Of a stretch of DNA of 59,525 nt, positions 16,332-27,000 are shown one piece after another (the stretch's first letter is position 1; each line of letters opens with the position of its first letter). Under the pieces are notes generated by a model. It did not search any database. It was not told where the DNA came from and saw only the letters and a list, made by a program, of their open reading frames with translations. The position numbers and the translations under genes were made by a program. The stretch comes from Candidatus [Bacteroides] periocalifornicus (GTDB taxonomy: Bacteria > Bacteroidota > Bacteroidia > Bacteroidales > CAJPTX01), in NCBI GenBank assembly GCA_001421095.1, contig LIIK01000002.1, forward strand, positions 1 to 59,525, read 5' to 3'.

Positions 16332-17573
16332 ATGCGAAGAGTTTCTAGATTGTGGTTCAGCCTAGGTATAGTGCTTGCAGGCATGTGCATATTCAATGCT
16401 TGCCAAGGGGCAGGTGGTGTATCTGCAAGTGGTACGCAAAGTGACACGTTGATGCTCTCAGATACGCTTTCGGCGCTAGATTTCGGATTGCGTTTGCAGC
16501 ACGCAAGCGGGAGGGAAACGGGCAACTTCTGCCTATCGCCGCTTAGCATTAGGCAGGCATTGGGGTTGGTTGCAGCTGGGGCAGGTGGGGAGAGTCTGAA
16601 GCTCCTTAAGCTGGTGGCCGATTCCTCGGCTCTAGATGGTCAAGATAGCGATGCTTCCAAGAATGGGAATAGTAGCAACGAGGATGATGCCTACACCCAA
16701 GAGTTGAACAAGGCCAAGCTCCAGCTGAGGGTTGCAAATGCGGCATGGGTGGATACTAAATTCCCCATTTCGAAGAGCTATGCGAATGCGGTACAAGAGC
16801 GGTTTCGGGCAACAGTGGAGTCTCTCCCCTTGGCTACGGATGCGCAGCTCTCTTCGGATAGAATTAATGGTTGGGTGAAGGATAAAACGGAAGGGCTCAT
16901 TACCGAATTGGTTACGCCGGGTGTCCTTGTTCCAGGGACTGAGCTGGTGCTAACGAATGCTGTTTACTTTAAGAGCGCGTGGGCAAAGCCGTTTGAGAAA
17001 GACAGAACGCTCGAAGAGGATTTCCATAGCGTTTCGGGGGATGTGAAAATTCCCATGATGCACGGCAAGGTGGACGGAGGAGTAATCCGACGCGATGGAC
17101 TGCAGGCTCTGGTGATACCCTATGCGCATCCTGAGTACGGAATGATGATAGTGATGCCTGATTCGGTGGGTACTCCGTTAACGGAAATTTCAGCGAAGGG
17201 TATAGAGGCACTTTATCGAGATATGGATTGGTTGGATGTGAATGTGTCTCTGCCCAGGTTCAAGTTTACGAGCAAACTGAGCTTAAGGGATGCCATGCAA
17301 AGACTAGGGCTCAGTTCGCTTTTCGACGGGAGGGCTGATTTTAGCGCAATGTCTGATAAACCTACCGATCTGTGCATAGGCGATGTGCTACATAGCGTGC
17401 TGATGGATGTGCAGGAGGAGGGAACGGAGGCTGCGGCAGCCACTGCGGTAACGATGGTGAGGATGGCGCTCCGGCCAGAGGTGGAGTTTAAGGTAGATCG
17501 TCCATTCCTCTACATTGTTTTTAAGGGTACACCAGCCCAGGCAATATTCGTGGGAGGGTACGATCCTCGGTAA
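16332..17573 (+). CDS. Secreted serpin (serine protease inhibitor)
   Basis: This 413-residue protein has a signal sequence with Cys24 in CIFNAC, probably a lipoprotein. Serpin landmarks include FCLSPLSIRQALGLVAAGA, TNAVYFKSAWAKPF, and the hinge EEGTEAAAATAVTMV followed by RPEVEFKVDRPFLYIVF and AIFVGGYDPR. The hinge is small and Ala-rich, which favours a working inhibitor. Aligning by eye to alpha-1-antitrypsin, with GTEAA and PEV-F as anchors, puts Met at P1 and Ala at P1'. This predicts inhibition of elastase- or chymotrypsin-like enzymes. A linker rich in Asp/Asn/Ser (SALDGQDSDASKNGNSSNED) is unusual for the fold. The prolyl oligopeptidase gene follows by 46 bp; a functional link is unproven. 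Confidence 0.92.
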   Translation: MRRVSRLWFSLGIVLAGMCIFNACQGAGGVSASGTQSDTLMLSDTLSALDFGLRLQHASGRETGNFCLSPLSIRQALGLVAAGAGGESLKLLKLVADSSALDGQDSDASKNGNSSNEDDAYTQELNKAKLQLRVANAAWVDTKFPISKSYANAVQERFRATVESLPLATDAQLSSDRINGWVKDKTEGLITELVTPGVLVPGTELVLTNAVYFKSAWAKPFEKDRTLEEDFHSVSGDVKIPMMHGKVDGGVIRRDGLQALVIPYAHPEYGMMIVMPDSVGTPLTEISAKGIEALYRDMDWLDVNVSLPRFKFTSKLSLRDAMQRLGLSSLFDGRADFSAMSDKPTDLCIGDVLHSVLMDVQEEGTEAAAATAVTMVRMALRPEVEFKVDRPFLYIVFKGTPAQAIFVGGYDPR

Positions 17574-17619
17574 AGAACAAGGGTGAATTTTAGTACTCGG
17601 GTGATAATAATTCGTAGGC

Positions 17620-19737
17620 ATGAACAGGATTCTATTTGCGATGGCTTTCGGTGTTTTGTTCTCAGCAGTGCTTACCTCGTGCGATAGCAGTTTGAAGTAC
17701 CCTGAGACGAGGAAAGACGAGGTGGCTGATGATTACTTCGGGACTCAGGTTCTGGATCCGTATCGTTGGCTAGAAAATGATACGGCGGCAGAAGTTCGGG
17801 AGTGGGTGCAAAAGGAGAACGCTGTTACTCAAAAGTATCTTGATCGAATCCCCTTCCGGCAGAGCGTCCGTAATCGGCTAGAGGCTCTGATGAATTATGA
17901 TGTAGAGTCTACTCCGTGGTTTACAGGAAAGTACTATCTGTTCTCCAAGAAGTCGGGACTCTCTAACCAGAGCGTACTTTACATTAAAGATTCTCTGAAT
18001 GGCGAGGCGAGGGTACTCCTAGATCCTAATACGTTTTCCGCAGATGGCACAGTGGCATTGGCTGGTACTTCGGTTTCACACGATTCTAAGTACATAGCCT
18101 ACTTAGTAGCGGATGGCGGTTCGGATTGGCGGACAATTTATGTTATGGATTTGGCAACTGGGCAGAAGCTCGCCGACGAGATTAAGTGGGCAAAATTCAC
18201 CTCAATCGCTTGGCAGGGAAATGGATTTTACTACAGCTGCTACACCGCCCCTGTAGAAGGGAAAGAGCTAAGCGTGAAGAATGAGTTCCACAAGGTTTAT
18301 TACCATACCCTAGGACAGCCGCAGAGTAGCGACAGGTTAGTGTTTGAGAATAAGGAAGAACCGCTTCGTAATTTCTCAGCCCTAGTAACTGACGATGAGA
18401 AGTACCTCATAGTTTCAGAAACAGAGGGGACTGACGGCATCTCTATGTGGGTGAAAAATCTGAAGGTGGAGAAGGCCGACTTTACCCATGTAACCACTGG
18501 GTTTGACTATGATTACTCAGTGATAGGTAACGTGGGGGACGATCTGTATGTGTATACCAACTATAAAGCTCCCAAGTATAAGCTTATCCGTATTAACATG
18601 GATAGAAGTGATATTGGGAGCTGGGAGGATGTATTGCCTGAGCAGAAAGATGTGCTAAGTGGAGCTACACTTGCCGGAGGCCATCTAGTGGCAACCTACA
18701 TGGTGGATGTAGCGAGCCGGATGAGCGTGTACAGCCTACAGGGCGAACTGGTTAGAGATATCGATCTGGGAGTACTCGGAAGTGCAGGCTATGTGTCGGG
18801 GCGTATGGAGGATGATCTCGCATTCTTCTCCTATACATCCTATACAGTGCCTTCGGTTGTCTACCAGTATCAGGTTTCTACGGGGGAGATGAAGGAGATA
18901 TTCCGACCGAAAGTTGACTTTGATTTCGACAAGTATAAAGTGGATAGGGTCTTCTATAAGAGCCATGATGGCACAGAGATCCCCATGTTTATCGTTTGCC
19001 GAAAGGATCTTCAACTCAATGGGAAGAACCCGACTCTACTCTACGGTTATGGTGGATTTAACATCAGCCTTACACCCTACTTTAGCTCTTCTAGGCTAGC
19101 CTGGCTGGAGCAGGGAGGAGTATATGCGGTAGCCTGCATACGTGGGGGAGGGGAGTATGGTGAACGTTGGCATCTAGCAGGTACTAAGCTGAATAAGCAG
19201 AATGTGTTTGATGATTTTATTGCTGCGGCGGAGTATTTGGAGGCAGAGAAGTATACTAGTCCACATTACCTAGCGATACAAGGAGGCTCCAATGGGGGAT
19301 TGCTTATAGGTGCCGTAGTAAACCAGAAGCCTGAACTCTTTGGCGTGGCATTCCCCGAGGTGGGGGTTATGGACATGCTTCGCTACCAGCATTTCACGAT
19401 AGGATGGGCTTGGGCAGGCGATTATGGAACGAGCGATGATGAGCAGCAGTTCCACAACCTTTACGCCTATTCACCAATACACAACATAAAGCCAGGCTCT
19501 AATTATCCTGCAATCCTAGTTACCACGGCTGATCATGACGATCGTGTGGTGCCTGCGCACTCCTTTAAGTACATCGCCACACTTCAGGCGCTACAGCCGC
19601 ATGGTGCGCCCAAACTCATTAGGGTGGAGACTCGGGCAGGGCATGGGGCAGGTAAGCCAACTTCGCTCATTATATCCGAGCTTGCCGATATTTATTCGTT
19701 CGCATTTTACAACATGGGGGTAGTTCCTGTATACTAG
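17620..19737 (+). CDS. Prolyl oligopeptidase family (S9A) lipoprotein
   Basis: This 705-residue serine peptidase should cleave proline-containing peptides after proline. A lipoprotein signal ends at LTSC. The N-terminal segment DPYRWLEN is typical of S9A. A beta-propeller occupies roughly 80-430 and the alpha/beta hydrolase domain follows. The catalytic serine is Ser557 in QGGSNGGLLIG, the aspartate is in TADHDDRVVPAHSFK and the histidine in RAGHGAGKP. The length matches the family. Export with a lipid anchor suggests peptide degradation at the cell surface or in the periplasm. Confidence 0.93.
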   Translation: MNRILFAMAFGVLFSAVLTSCDSSLKYPETRKDEVADDYFGTQVLDPYRWLENDTAAEVREWVQKENAVTQKYLDRIPFRQSVRNRLEALMNYDVESTPWFTGKYYLFSKKSGLSNQSVLYIKDSLNGEARVLLDPNTFSADGTVALAGTSVSHDSKYIAYLVADGGSDWRTIYVMDLATGQKLADEIKWAKFTSIAWQGNGFYYSCYTAPVEGKELSVKNEFHKVYYHTLGQPQSSDRLVFENKEEPLRNFSALVTDDEKYLIVSETEGTDGISMWVKNLKVEKADFTHVTTGFDYDYSVIGNVGDDLYVYTNYKAPKYKLIRINMDRSDIGSWEDVLPEQKDVLSGATLAGGHLVATYMVDVASRMSVYSLQGELVRDIDLGVLGSAGYVSGRMEDDLAFFSYTSYTVPSVVYQYQVSTGEMKEIFRPKVDFDFDKYKVDRVFYKSHDGTEIPMFIVCRKDLQLNGKNPTLLYGYGGFNISLTPYFSSSRLAWLEQGGVYAVACIRGGGEYGERWHLAGTKLNKQNVFDDFIAAAEYLEAEKYTSPHYLAIQGGSNGGLLIGAVVNQKPELFGVAFPEVGVMDMLRYQHFTIGWAWAGDYGTSDDEQQFHNLYAYSPIHNIKPGSNYPAILVTTADHDDRVVPAHSFKYIATLQALQPHGAPKLIRVETRAGHGAGKPTSLIISELADIYSFAFYNMGVVPVY

Positions 19738-19845
19738 GAATATACGTTATTCTTTCTATGCCTGAATAAAGCTTTTGGAGGCAAATTCGCAAGGGCAAAA
19801 AAGGCTTTTTTTTCGGAAAGATGCGGTTTTTCTAAGAATTCGTAC

Positions 19846-19853
19846 TACCTTTG
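19846..19853 (+). promoter_or_regulatory. -7 box TACCTTTG for the TPR lipoprotein gene
   Basis: TACCTTTG lies 49 bp before the ATG at 19903, in an AT-rich spacer. The distance and lack of an upstream partner gene suggest a dedicated strong promoter. Confidence 0.7.
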
Positions 19854-19902
19854 CACTCTGTAAACACTTACGCCCAAACGTCTAAACAAACCTTAGAGCA
19901 AG

Positions 19903-21630
19903 ATGAAACAATTAAGAGTGGTTTTACTAGCACTGGCAGCTGTAGCAGCCCTAATGATGGTCGGCTGCAATAGCCCAGAGAAGATGCTTGAGAAGGCCTC
20001 GGAAATCAAGGCCGATCTCAACCCAAATCCGTTGGTGTTGGTTGGAGACAGCGTGCAGGGTTCAATCACTGGTACGTTCCCTCCAAAGTACTTCCACAAG
20101 AAGGCGATGCTCGAACTAGTCCCTGTTATCGTATATGACGGTGGCGAGTTGAAGCTGCCTTCGAAGACCTATCAGGGGGAAGATGTTACCGAGAATAACG
20201 ACGTAATATCGAATGCGAACGGTGGTCGCTGCAAAGTTGACTTCAAGTTCAAGTATGAACCCCAGATGATGCGGTCGACTGTAGAGCTGCGCTTTGTTCT
20301 CCACTATAAGGGGAAGACAAGTACGTTGCCTGCTGGAATGAAGGTCGGCATCGGCATCAACGAAACCCAGAACCTTGCGCTGCTAGAAGGGGACAAGGGG
20401 ATACCCACCCCACTTGCACACAACTACGTACGTGATCGGCAGGAGCTGAAGGATGCGCAGATCAATTTTGCCATTCAGCAGGCTACGCTGCGCCCAGGCG
20501 AACTAACCAAGGATGACGTTAAGGAACTCCTTGACCAGATCAAGCAGCTCTCCAACGATCAGAAGCAAGTGCTGACGAGCTTGGATATCAATGCCTATGC
20601 GTCGCCAGATGGTCCAGTGGCTCTGAATGATAACCTTTCTAAAGGGCGTGGTAAGGTTACCCAGGATTGGCTGATGAACAACCTCCGTAAGAATAAGATC
20701 CGTACCGATGTGGTTAAGATCCAGGAGCAGGCTACGGACTGGGATGGTTTCAAGAAGCTTGTTGAAAACTCGAACATTGAGGATAAGGAGCTGATCCTCC
20801 GCGTTCTCTCAATGTACTCCGATCCCGATGTACGTAACCGCGAGATGCACAACATGGGCAAGGTATTCCAGGTGCTGGCCGAGGATATCCTACCCAAGCT
20901 ACGTCGTGCTCAGATGGTGGCCAATGTACAGGTTCAGGGGCGTACCGATGAAGAGACCAAGGCTCTTGTAGATGCAGGTAAGATCGGCGAGTTGCCAGAA
21001 AATGAGGCTCTATATGCCGTTACCCTATATGATGATGCTGACAAGAAGGCTGAACTCTACAGGGCGATTACTGCGGCTAATGACCAGTCCTATCGCGCTT
21101 ACAACAATCTAGCCTGCATCCTTCTGAACAAGAACGATCTGTCAGGTGCTAAGTCTGCTCTGGATAAGGCTGCGGCCATTGAGCCAAACAATTCGGCCAT
21201 CCTCAATAACCAGGGGGTTGTAGCCGTGCGTGAAGGACGGTACGATGATGCCGAAAAGCTCTACGTGAAGGCTACCGATGCTGGAGAGCAGGTTCGTCAG
21301 AACTTGGGCTTTGTTGCGATTCTCAAGGGCGATTATAAGGCTGCTGTTGAATACCTTAAAGGGTCAAATAGCTTCAACCAGGGGCTTGCTCTTCTGCTCA
21401 CCGATAACCTGACGGCGGCTCAGAACACCTTCAACGATGTGAAGAAGGATGAACCTCTGGCCTACTACGGTCTTGCTATCATAGGAGCTCGCAACGAGGA
21501 CGAGAAGATGGCCGTTGATAACCTGCGTGAGGCTATTAGCATGCGGTCAGATCTCAAGGAACGTGCGAAAAAGGACGTTGAGTTCCGCAAGTTGGCTCAG
21601 AGCGAAATGTTTGCCAATCTTCTGAAGTAG
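19903..21630 (+). CDS. TPR-containing lipoprotein with OmpA-like middle
   Basis: This 575-residue protein starts with a lipoprotein signal, AALMMVGC, with Cys at 22. An N-terminal beta-rich part (about 35-150) is followed by a middle segment with INAYASPDGPVALNDNLSKG and a helical LSKGRGKVTQDWL stretch. That segment resembles the S/D-G-x3-N-x2-L-S-x2-R pattern of OmpA-like peptidoglycan-binding domains. C-terminal TPR-like repeats (about 375-540) include AYNNLACILLNKNDLSGAKS and AILNNQGVVAVREGRYDDAE. It is flanked by its own promoter and a strong terminator, so it is probably monocistronic and well expressed. Role: envelope or cell-wall-associated scaffold, by inference. Confidence 0.8.
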   Translation: MKQLRVVLLALAAVAALMMVGCNSPEKMLEKASEIKADLNPNPLVLVGDSVQGSITGTFPPKYFHKKAMLELVPVIVYDGGELKLPSKTYQGEDVTENNDVISNANGGRCKVDFKFKYEPQMMRSTVELRFVLHYKGKTSTLPAGMKVGIGINETQNLALLEGDKGIPTPLAHNYVRDRQELKDAQINFAIQQATLRPGELTKDDVKELLDQIKQLSNDQKQVLTSLDINAYASPDGPVALNDNLSKGRGKVTQDWLMNNLRKNKIRTDVVKIQEQATDWDGFKKLVENSNIEDKELILRVLSMYSDPDVRNREMHNMGKVFQVLAEDILPKLRRAQMVANVQVQGRTDEETKALVDAGKIGELPENEALYAVTLYDDADKKAELYRAITAANDQSYRAYNNLACILLNKNDLSGAKSALDKAAAIEPNNSAILNNQGVVAVREGRYDDAEKLYVKATDAGEQVRQNLGFVAILKGDYKAAVEYLKGSNSFNQGLALLLTDNLTAAQNTFNDVKKDEPLAYYGLAIIGARNEDEKMAVDNLREAISMRSDLKERAKKDVEFRKLAQSEMFANLLK

Positions 21631-21663
21631 GCGCAAGCTGCTTCTATTAGATTAGATCTCTTT

Positions 21664-21692
21664 AGGGGGGGGTAAACCTCCCCCCTTTTTTT
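21664..21692 (+). terminator. Rho-independent terminator after the TPR lipoprotein gene
   Basis: A G8 run (21665-21672), TAAA loop, CCTCCCCCC and a run of seven T form a classic GC hairpin with U-tract 34 bp after the stop. Confidence 0.9.
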
Positions 21693-22234
21693 AATTGTTA
21701 TCCAGGGCGTAATGGGGTACGAAACCTCCAAGGAATAATAAGGTCAAAAGCTTCAAGAAATAGGCTTGTACGAGGCCTAACAGGCAGGGTGAACGCATCA
21801 AATTTCTTCCAGGGCAAACGCGTCAAATTTCTGCTTAATCAATCGGCACGTAATCGCTATTTTATTGACTTTGCCACCAAAAATATTATGACTACAAAAA
21901 TTTGAAATGCGATCTCCATGGTAGAGAACCAGCGCGTACAGGGGAGAGCAGCGTACTCCCTATCGCTCATACTGCTCGTAACTTTCTACGCATTCATCTC
22001 TGGATTCGCTGATCGGGAGCAAATTGAAGATTATGCGAGCAACTGCAGCAAGGACCTCATGAGCCAGCACGAAAAGCTATCCGTCAAGGGGTTGATTATA
22101 ATAAATTGCCGTATTGCGGTGAGGGGGCTGTGTTGCGATTCGGGAGTCTTACGTTGCTATTAAGGTTTGCCGTATAGAGGGGGCGAGTTGTGATTAGGGG
22201 TGTACCGTGTTCCGATTGTCTCGCCTTATCTCTG
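21693..22234. other. Spacer without a convincing gene
   Basis: About 540 bp between the terminator and gldA. It contains a short direct repeat, ACGCATCAAATTTCT then ACGCGTCAAATTTCT (about 21793-21832). An 81-codon ORF at 21918-22163 has one hydrophobic stretch but no promoter, no ribosome-binding site and no recognisable family. I see no R1 or R2 copy. Confidence 0.5.
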
Positions 22235-23170
22235 CTAAGAATTCTTCTGGACAGGTTGTCCGTTCCCTGCTGTTAGCGCGTGGAATACCTCCTCGAGCCG
22301 TGAGTGGCGGGCATAGATGGAGCTAAGTGGAAGCTGCCGTTCAGAGCATATTCGCACTAGCAGAGCACGGCTATCGGGCGTTCCGCCGTAGCCCTGCAAG
22401 AGCCACTCGCCGCTAGGTTGCGCCAGCACCCTACAGCCAGGGACAAGTGCCTCAATGCGAGATTTATCCACAGGGGTTGCAAACCCGACCACTACAGCCT
22501 CCTCGCTGCCAGATGCCAATACCTCTGCCGTGGTACCCTGGGCTACCAGCGCGCCGCTGTGGATTATTGCCACGCTATCGCACAGAGCCTCTACCTCCTG
22601 CATTATATGGGTGGAGAGCAGCACCGTGGTCTCACTCCCAACGGTGCGAATGACTTCACGGATCTCGGCTATCTGATTGGGGTCGAGGCCATTGGTCGGC
22701 TCGTCGAGTATGAGTACTTTTGGGCTGTGAATGAGGGCGGCAGCCAATCCGACCCGCTGGCGATACCCTTTGGAAAGCACCGCAATCTTACGGGATGCCA
22801 TGTGGGATAAGCCCGTGAGTGAAAGTGCCCTATCTACGCACCGGCGATTCTCTTTAAGCCGATAGAGGCGGCCCGTATAGGCTAAGTACTCGCGCACATA
22901 GAGGTCATCGGGCAGGGGATTCCGTTCGCTAAGGTAGCCCAGGTTAGACTTCCAGGCGACTGAATCAGCATCCACACGTTGGCCTGCCACCCAAGCCTCG
23001 CCTTCGGTTGGGGGGAGGTAGCCCGTGAGCATGCGCATTGTGGTGGTTTTCCCTGCTCCATTAGGCCCTAGAAGCCCTAGTATCACACCATTTGGCACCT
23101 CTAGATTGAGGTCATGCACAGCCCACTGACGGCCAAAGCGTTTGGAAAGATGGGAGATTGCAAGAGACAT
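22235..23170 (-). CDS. gldA: GldA-like ABC transporter ATP-binding protein
   Basis: This 311-residue ATPase has Walker A GPNGAGKTT, the signature LSKGYRQRVGLAAAL, Walker B VLILDEPTNGLDP and a switch histidine in LLSTHIMQE. The LSKGYRQRVG signature and the C-terminal SLEEVFHALT-like ending (SRLEEVFHALTAG) match GldA/NatA-type proteins of Bacteroidota. GldA partners the membrane subunits GldF and GldG. Those genes are not in this window, so a gliding role is not shown, and it may be a general ABC-2 type export ATPase. The gene is on the minus strand and stands alone. Confidence 0.8.
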   Translation of the reverse strand: MSLAISHLSKRFGRQWAVHDLNLEVPNGVILGLLGPNGAGKTTTMRMLTGYLPPTEGEAWVAGQRVDADSVAWKSNLGYLSERNPLPDDLYVREYLAYTGRLYRLKENRRCVDRALSLTGLSHMASRKIAVLSKGYRQRVGLAAALIHSPKVLILDEPTNGLDPNQIAEIREVIRTVGSETTVLLSTHIMQEVEALCDSVAIIHSGALVAQGTTAEVLASGSEEAVVVGFATPVDKSRIEALVPGCRVLAQPSGEWLLQGYGGTPDSRALLVRICSERQLPLSSIYARHSRLEEVFHALTAGNGQPVQKNS

Positions 23171-23409
23171 GGAATGGATTGATTATTGGGTATTGTGGCC
23201 TTGTGATCTTTTTTCTGAGGGGAGGTGCTGCAAAAGTGCAATGCGCCACACAGCACATCGACCTGTTGCTAACCCCCTCGGGGTAACCGTGTTATTTCAA
23301 CGTTCTTAGGTGTACATTATGCTGCTTAGAGACGATGCCATTCGCCATTTGCAGCTCTGCAAATTTCTGAATATTTTGCTAGAAAACCACCAGTGTATGC
23401 AATTTTTCC

Positions 23410-23417
23410 TACTTTCG
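23410..23417 (+). promoter_or_regulatory. -7 box TACTTTCG for ubiX
   Basis: TACTTTCG is one mismatch from TAnnTTTG and lies 14 bp before the ATG at 23432, so the leader would be very short. Confidence 0.5.
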
Positions 23418-23431
23418 CAGGCTGAAATGGG

Positions 23432-24007
23432 ATGCTAATGGATAGGTTACCCTCTGTGATTGTAGGTGTTACGGGAGCTAGCGGACAGCTACTGGCCTGG
23501 TGGGTGGTGCAGGCCCTTTTGGAGCAAACCAACTACCCGATAGACCTAGTGCTAAGCCAGAATGCAGTGGAGGTGTGGCAGCATGAGATGGGCGATAGGT
23601 TGATACCCAATCACCCACGGGTTACCCTGCACCCGAACAGCACGCTCGCCTCTCCCATTGCCTCGGGTTCGTGTCCTACCATAGGCATGCTGGTAGCCCC
23701 CTGCTCCGTAGGCACACTCGGGCGTATTGCGACTGGCACTGCCGACACGCTGCTGCTACGTGCTGCCGACGTTACCCTGAAAGAGCGCCGCCCCCTAGTG
23801 CTAATGGTTCGGGAGACCCCCCTGAGCCTCATTCACCTACGGGCAATGCAGGCTGTAACAGAGGCTGGCGGAGTGGTGATGCCCCCTGTATTCACCCTGT
23901 ACAACCACCCAGCATCGCTAGACGATATGGCCTGTGAACTTGCGCTGCATGCCGTGGAGCTACTCGGGGTGAGGGTGGAAAGGAAGCGATGGGGCTATTC
24001 GGTATAA
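23432..24007 (+). CDS. ubiX: UbiX-like flavin prenyltransferase
   Basis: This 191-residue protein belongs to the UbiX/Pad1 family, which prenylates FMN to make the cofactor of UbiD decarboxylases. The opening VIVGVTGASGQLLAWWVVQAL is the FMN-binding motif. SGSCPTIGMLVAPCSVGTLGRIATGTADTLLLRAADVTLKE and LVLMVRETPLSLIHLRAMQAVTEAG follow the family consensus closely. The length is normal. A second in-frame ATG at 23438 is also possible. No ubiD is seen nearby. Confidence 0.92.
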   Translation: MLMDRLPSVIVGVTGASGQLLAWWVVQALLEQTNYPIDLVLSQNAVEVWQHEMGDRLIPNHPRVTLHPNSTLASPIASGSCPTIGMLVAPCSVGTLGRIATGTADTLLLRAADVTLKERRPLVLMVRETPLSLIHLRAMQAVTEAGGVVMPPVFTLYNHPASLDDMACELALHAVELLGVRVERKRWGYSV

Positions 24008-24071
24008 AAACATCACGTTACAGGGGGTTGTGTTGCAAATTCCGCTCCCCAATAATCTAAATCCACAAACC

Positions 24072-27000
24072 ATGCAATTGGGAATTAGACTTTCACTTTT
24101 CGCCACACTGCTGCTAGGTGCACTGCAAGGGTGGGCACAGGGAACAGGAGGCGATTCGTATCCAATAGCCCCGAGCGAGGTGCGGATGAAAAGGGGGGAG
24201 CATCAGCACTACAGGGTAACCGAAACCCCCGTGTATTTCTATGACGACGGGGGCAAGGAGGGAAACCGCAGCCTCGGCCCGTTCTTCGGCACTGCGAAAT
24301 ACTGGGTAACCTTCTACCCCTCATCGCCAGAGATGGTGGTGCAGATCGACTTCACCAGGGTAGACCTCTACGATGACTATGCCGCCACCTACGACCTGCT
24401 AGAGGTGTATAACGCTGATACTATTGACAAGAGCTCTGTGGCCATGAGCCGCTATGAAAAGGATAAACCCTACACGGTGGTGGCCGATGGCTCAACGGGG
24501 GCTCTGACCGTATTCTTCTCCCCGACTTCGTACTTGGGTGCTGGCAATAAGGCTGGCTGGGAGGCCACAGTGAGGAGCGTGCCCAGAGCAGGGCAAGCCG
24601 CCCCGGGGTCGCTAAACATCATCGCAGGGCATGGCGTATACATGGTAACGGAAAACACCACCAACTTCTACGATGATGGGGGGAAAGATGGCCCGCGCCA
24701 GAATGGGGGCTACCGCTGGCTAATAACCTTCAAGCCCACTACTCCCGGCAGAATTGTAGAGGTGGATTTCACCCAAATAGACCTCTACGATGACAAGGCT
24801 GCTGTCTACGATGAACTCTGGGTATACGACGGGGAATCTACCAGTGGCGACCAGCTAGACCATCGTTTCACAAAGCCGCGAAAGTTTGCCGCCAAGGGCG
24901 AATCGGGAGCTATTTCGGTAGCATTTCGCTCCACCACGCTCAAAGGGGCTCTGGCCAATAAGCGGGCTGGCTGGGAGGCTACAGTTCGCGAGGTTGAGCG
25001 TCCTATGGCCTACCTCGGCACCACGGTCTCGCCAGTTTCCACAGAACCCGTACGCGCTGGGGCAAACGCCGTACCTATGCTCGGGATCAACATTCGCACC
25101 CAGTACCATGTAGCCCCCCTGAAATTGAGCGCTATTAACTTCACCACCTCGGGGACATTCGCCCAGATACGCAAGGCTGCCCTCTACACCACGGGAGCTG
25201 GCACCAGCTTCAATGCAGATACGAGAATTGGCGAGGTGGAGGTGGATAGCGACGGGTTCGCCATTGCGCTAGATAGCCCTGCGCTCCTGTCTGAGGGTAA
25301 TAACTATTTCTGGCTTGCCTACGACGTGAAGAGCTCGGCCCCCAGCGGTAGCACTCTTGCGGCTACCTGTGCCAGCATAAAGATAAGCGGAAACGAGGAG
25401 GCTATACCCGATGGTAGCCCTGAATGTGCACGCTCTATACTACCCGTGCTTTACAGTGTAACCCGAAAGCCAACGGAGCATGGTGCCTACCGTGCGCTAC
25501 TCGACGACGATAGCGAACTCCCCTCGCAAGTGGAGGCTGGCACACGCTTTAGGGTAGAAACCACGCCAGACGAGAATTGGGAGCTAGATTCTGTAATGGT
25601 GGCGGGCGCCGAGCACGATGATACCCACTACGTAGTGCGAGGCGATGTAACGATATCAGTAACCTTTAGGGAAAAGGATAAGCCACAACCCTCGGAATTC
25701 ACCCTTACCATAGCCCCTAGCGAACACGGCACCCTAACGGTAAATTCTGAGGATGGCACTCCGCTTGCAAATGGGGCAAAAATCACGAAAGACCAAAAGC
25801 TGAAGGTGAACCCCCTCCCCGAAAAGGGCTATAAACTCGGCGAACTGAGGGTGGATGGGGCAAAGAAAGCAGAAGGGTTCTGGGTGGTGCAGGGCGATGT
25901 AACCGTAAGCGCAACCTTTACCTCTACCACCCCAGAGTTCACCGTAAGCTGGGAGGTAGCTGAGGGGTTGGGTAGCATTAGGGTAACCACCAGCGACGGC
26001 CAGGAGTTGACCAACGGCGGCAAAGTGAAGCAAAGCACTCTGCTGAAGCTGGAGCTAAAGCCCCAGGCGGGCTACTGGGTAAACCAGGATAGCGTAAAGG
26101 TTACTGGCGCTGAGCACGATGGGGAGTATTGGCGGGTAACTGCCGATGTGAGGATAACGGTGAAATTCTCTAAAGACAAGCCCAAGGAGAGCGGTAAAAG
26201 CCGTGTGTTCATTACGATTAATGGAAGGGGAACCTGCACTATAACCACCGAGGATGGGCAAAGAGTTGAGAATCAAACCGACTGGGATAAAGGCACTAAG
26301 GTGAAGATAAAGGTCGCCCCCGACGAAGGCTATACCTACAATGACCACGACGATTTCCACCAAACGGGCATGGTGGCCAACAACGACTTCTACCGTCTGG
26401 CGGGCGATGAGGTGAGGATAGAAGTAACCTTCCATCAACGCCTCTGCCAAATCACAGTGGCTCACTGCGAGCACGGAAAGCTCTCGGTAACCTGCGAGAA
26501 TAGCCACTACGAGATATCTGATAGCACCCTGCGATATGGCACTCGGCTCAGGGTAGAGGCTCTGCCTGAGGAATACTACGAGCTGCGCCCAGATAGCCTG
26601 AAGGTAACCGGGGCTGAGCGGGTAGACGACCTATGGCGTGTGGTGGATGACGAGGTGCTCTTTTCGGCAACCTTCACCCGGCAAGAGGCTGGGCTAGCCG
26701 TAGAGGTAACGGGAGCAGGCACATGCACGGTAACCACTGAGAGTGGGCGTACCGTACCGAGCGGCGGTCGGGTGAAAATCGGCGAGCTACTCACTATCAC
26801 AGCCAATCCCGAGGCTCACCATAAGCTCGCAGGGCTAACGGTAGAAGGTGCTGCTCCCGAGGGTTCTAAGTACAAGGTTGCTAGTGCAGTAACCGTGCGG
26901 GCCACCTTTTCCGAGGATGAAAAGCCTCAACCCTCCACGGAGTTCACCCTTACTATAGCAGTGGGTGAAGGCGGAATCTGCACTGTTCTCCGTGAAAATG

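Noticed and set aside
21918..22163. 81-codon ORF
   Set aside because: No promoter, no ribosome-binding site, no family; composition resembles non-coding sequence.
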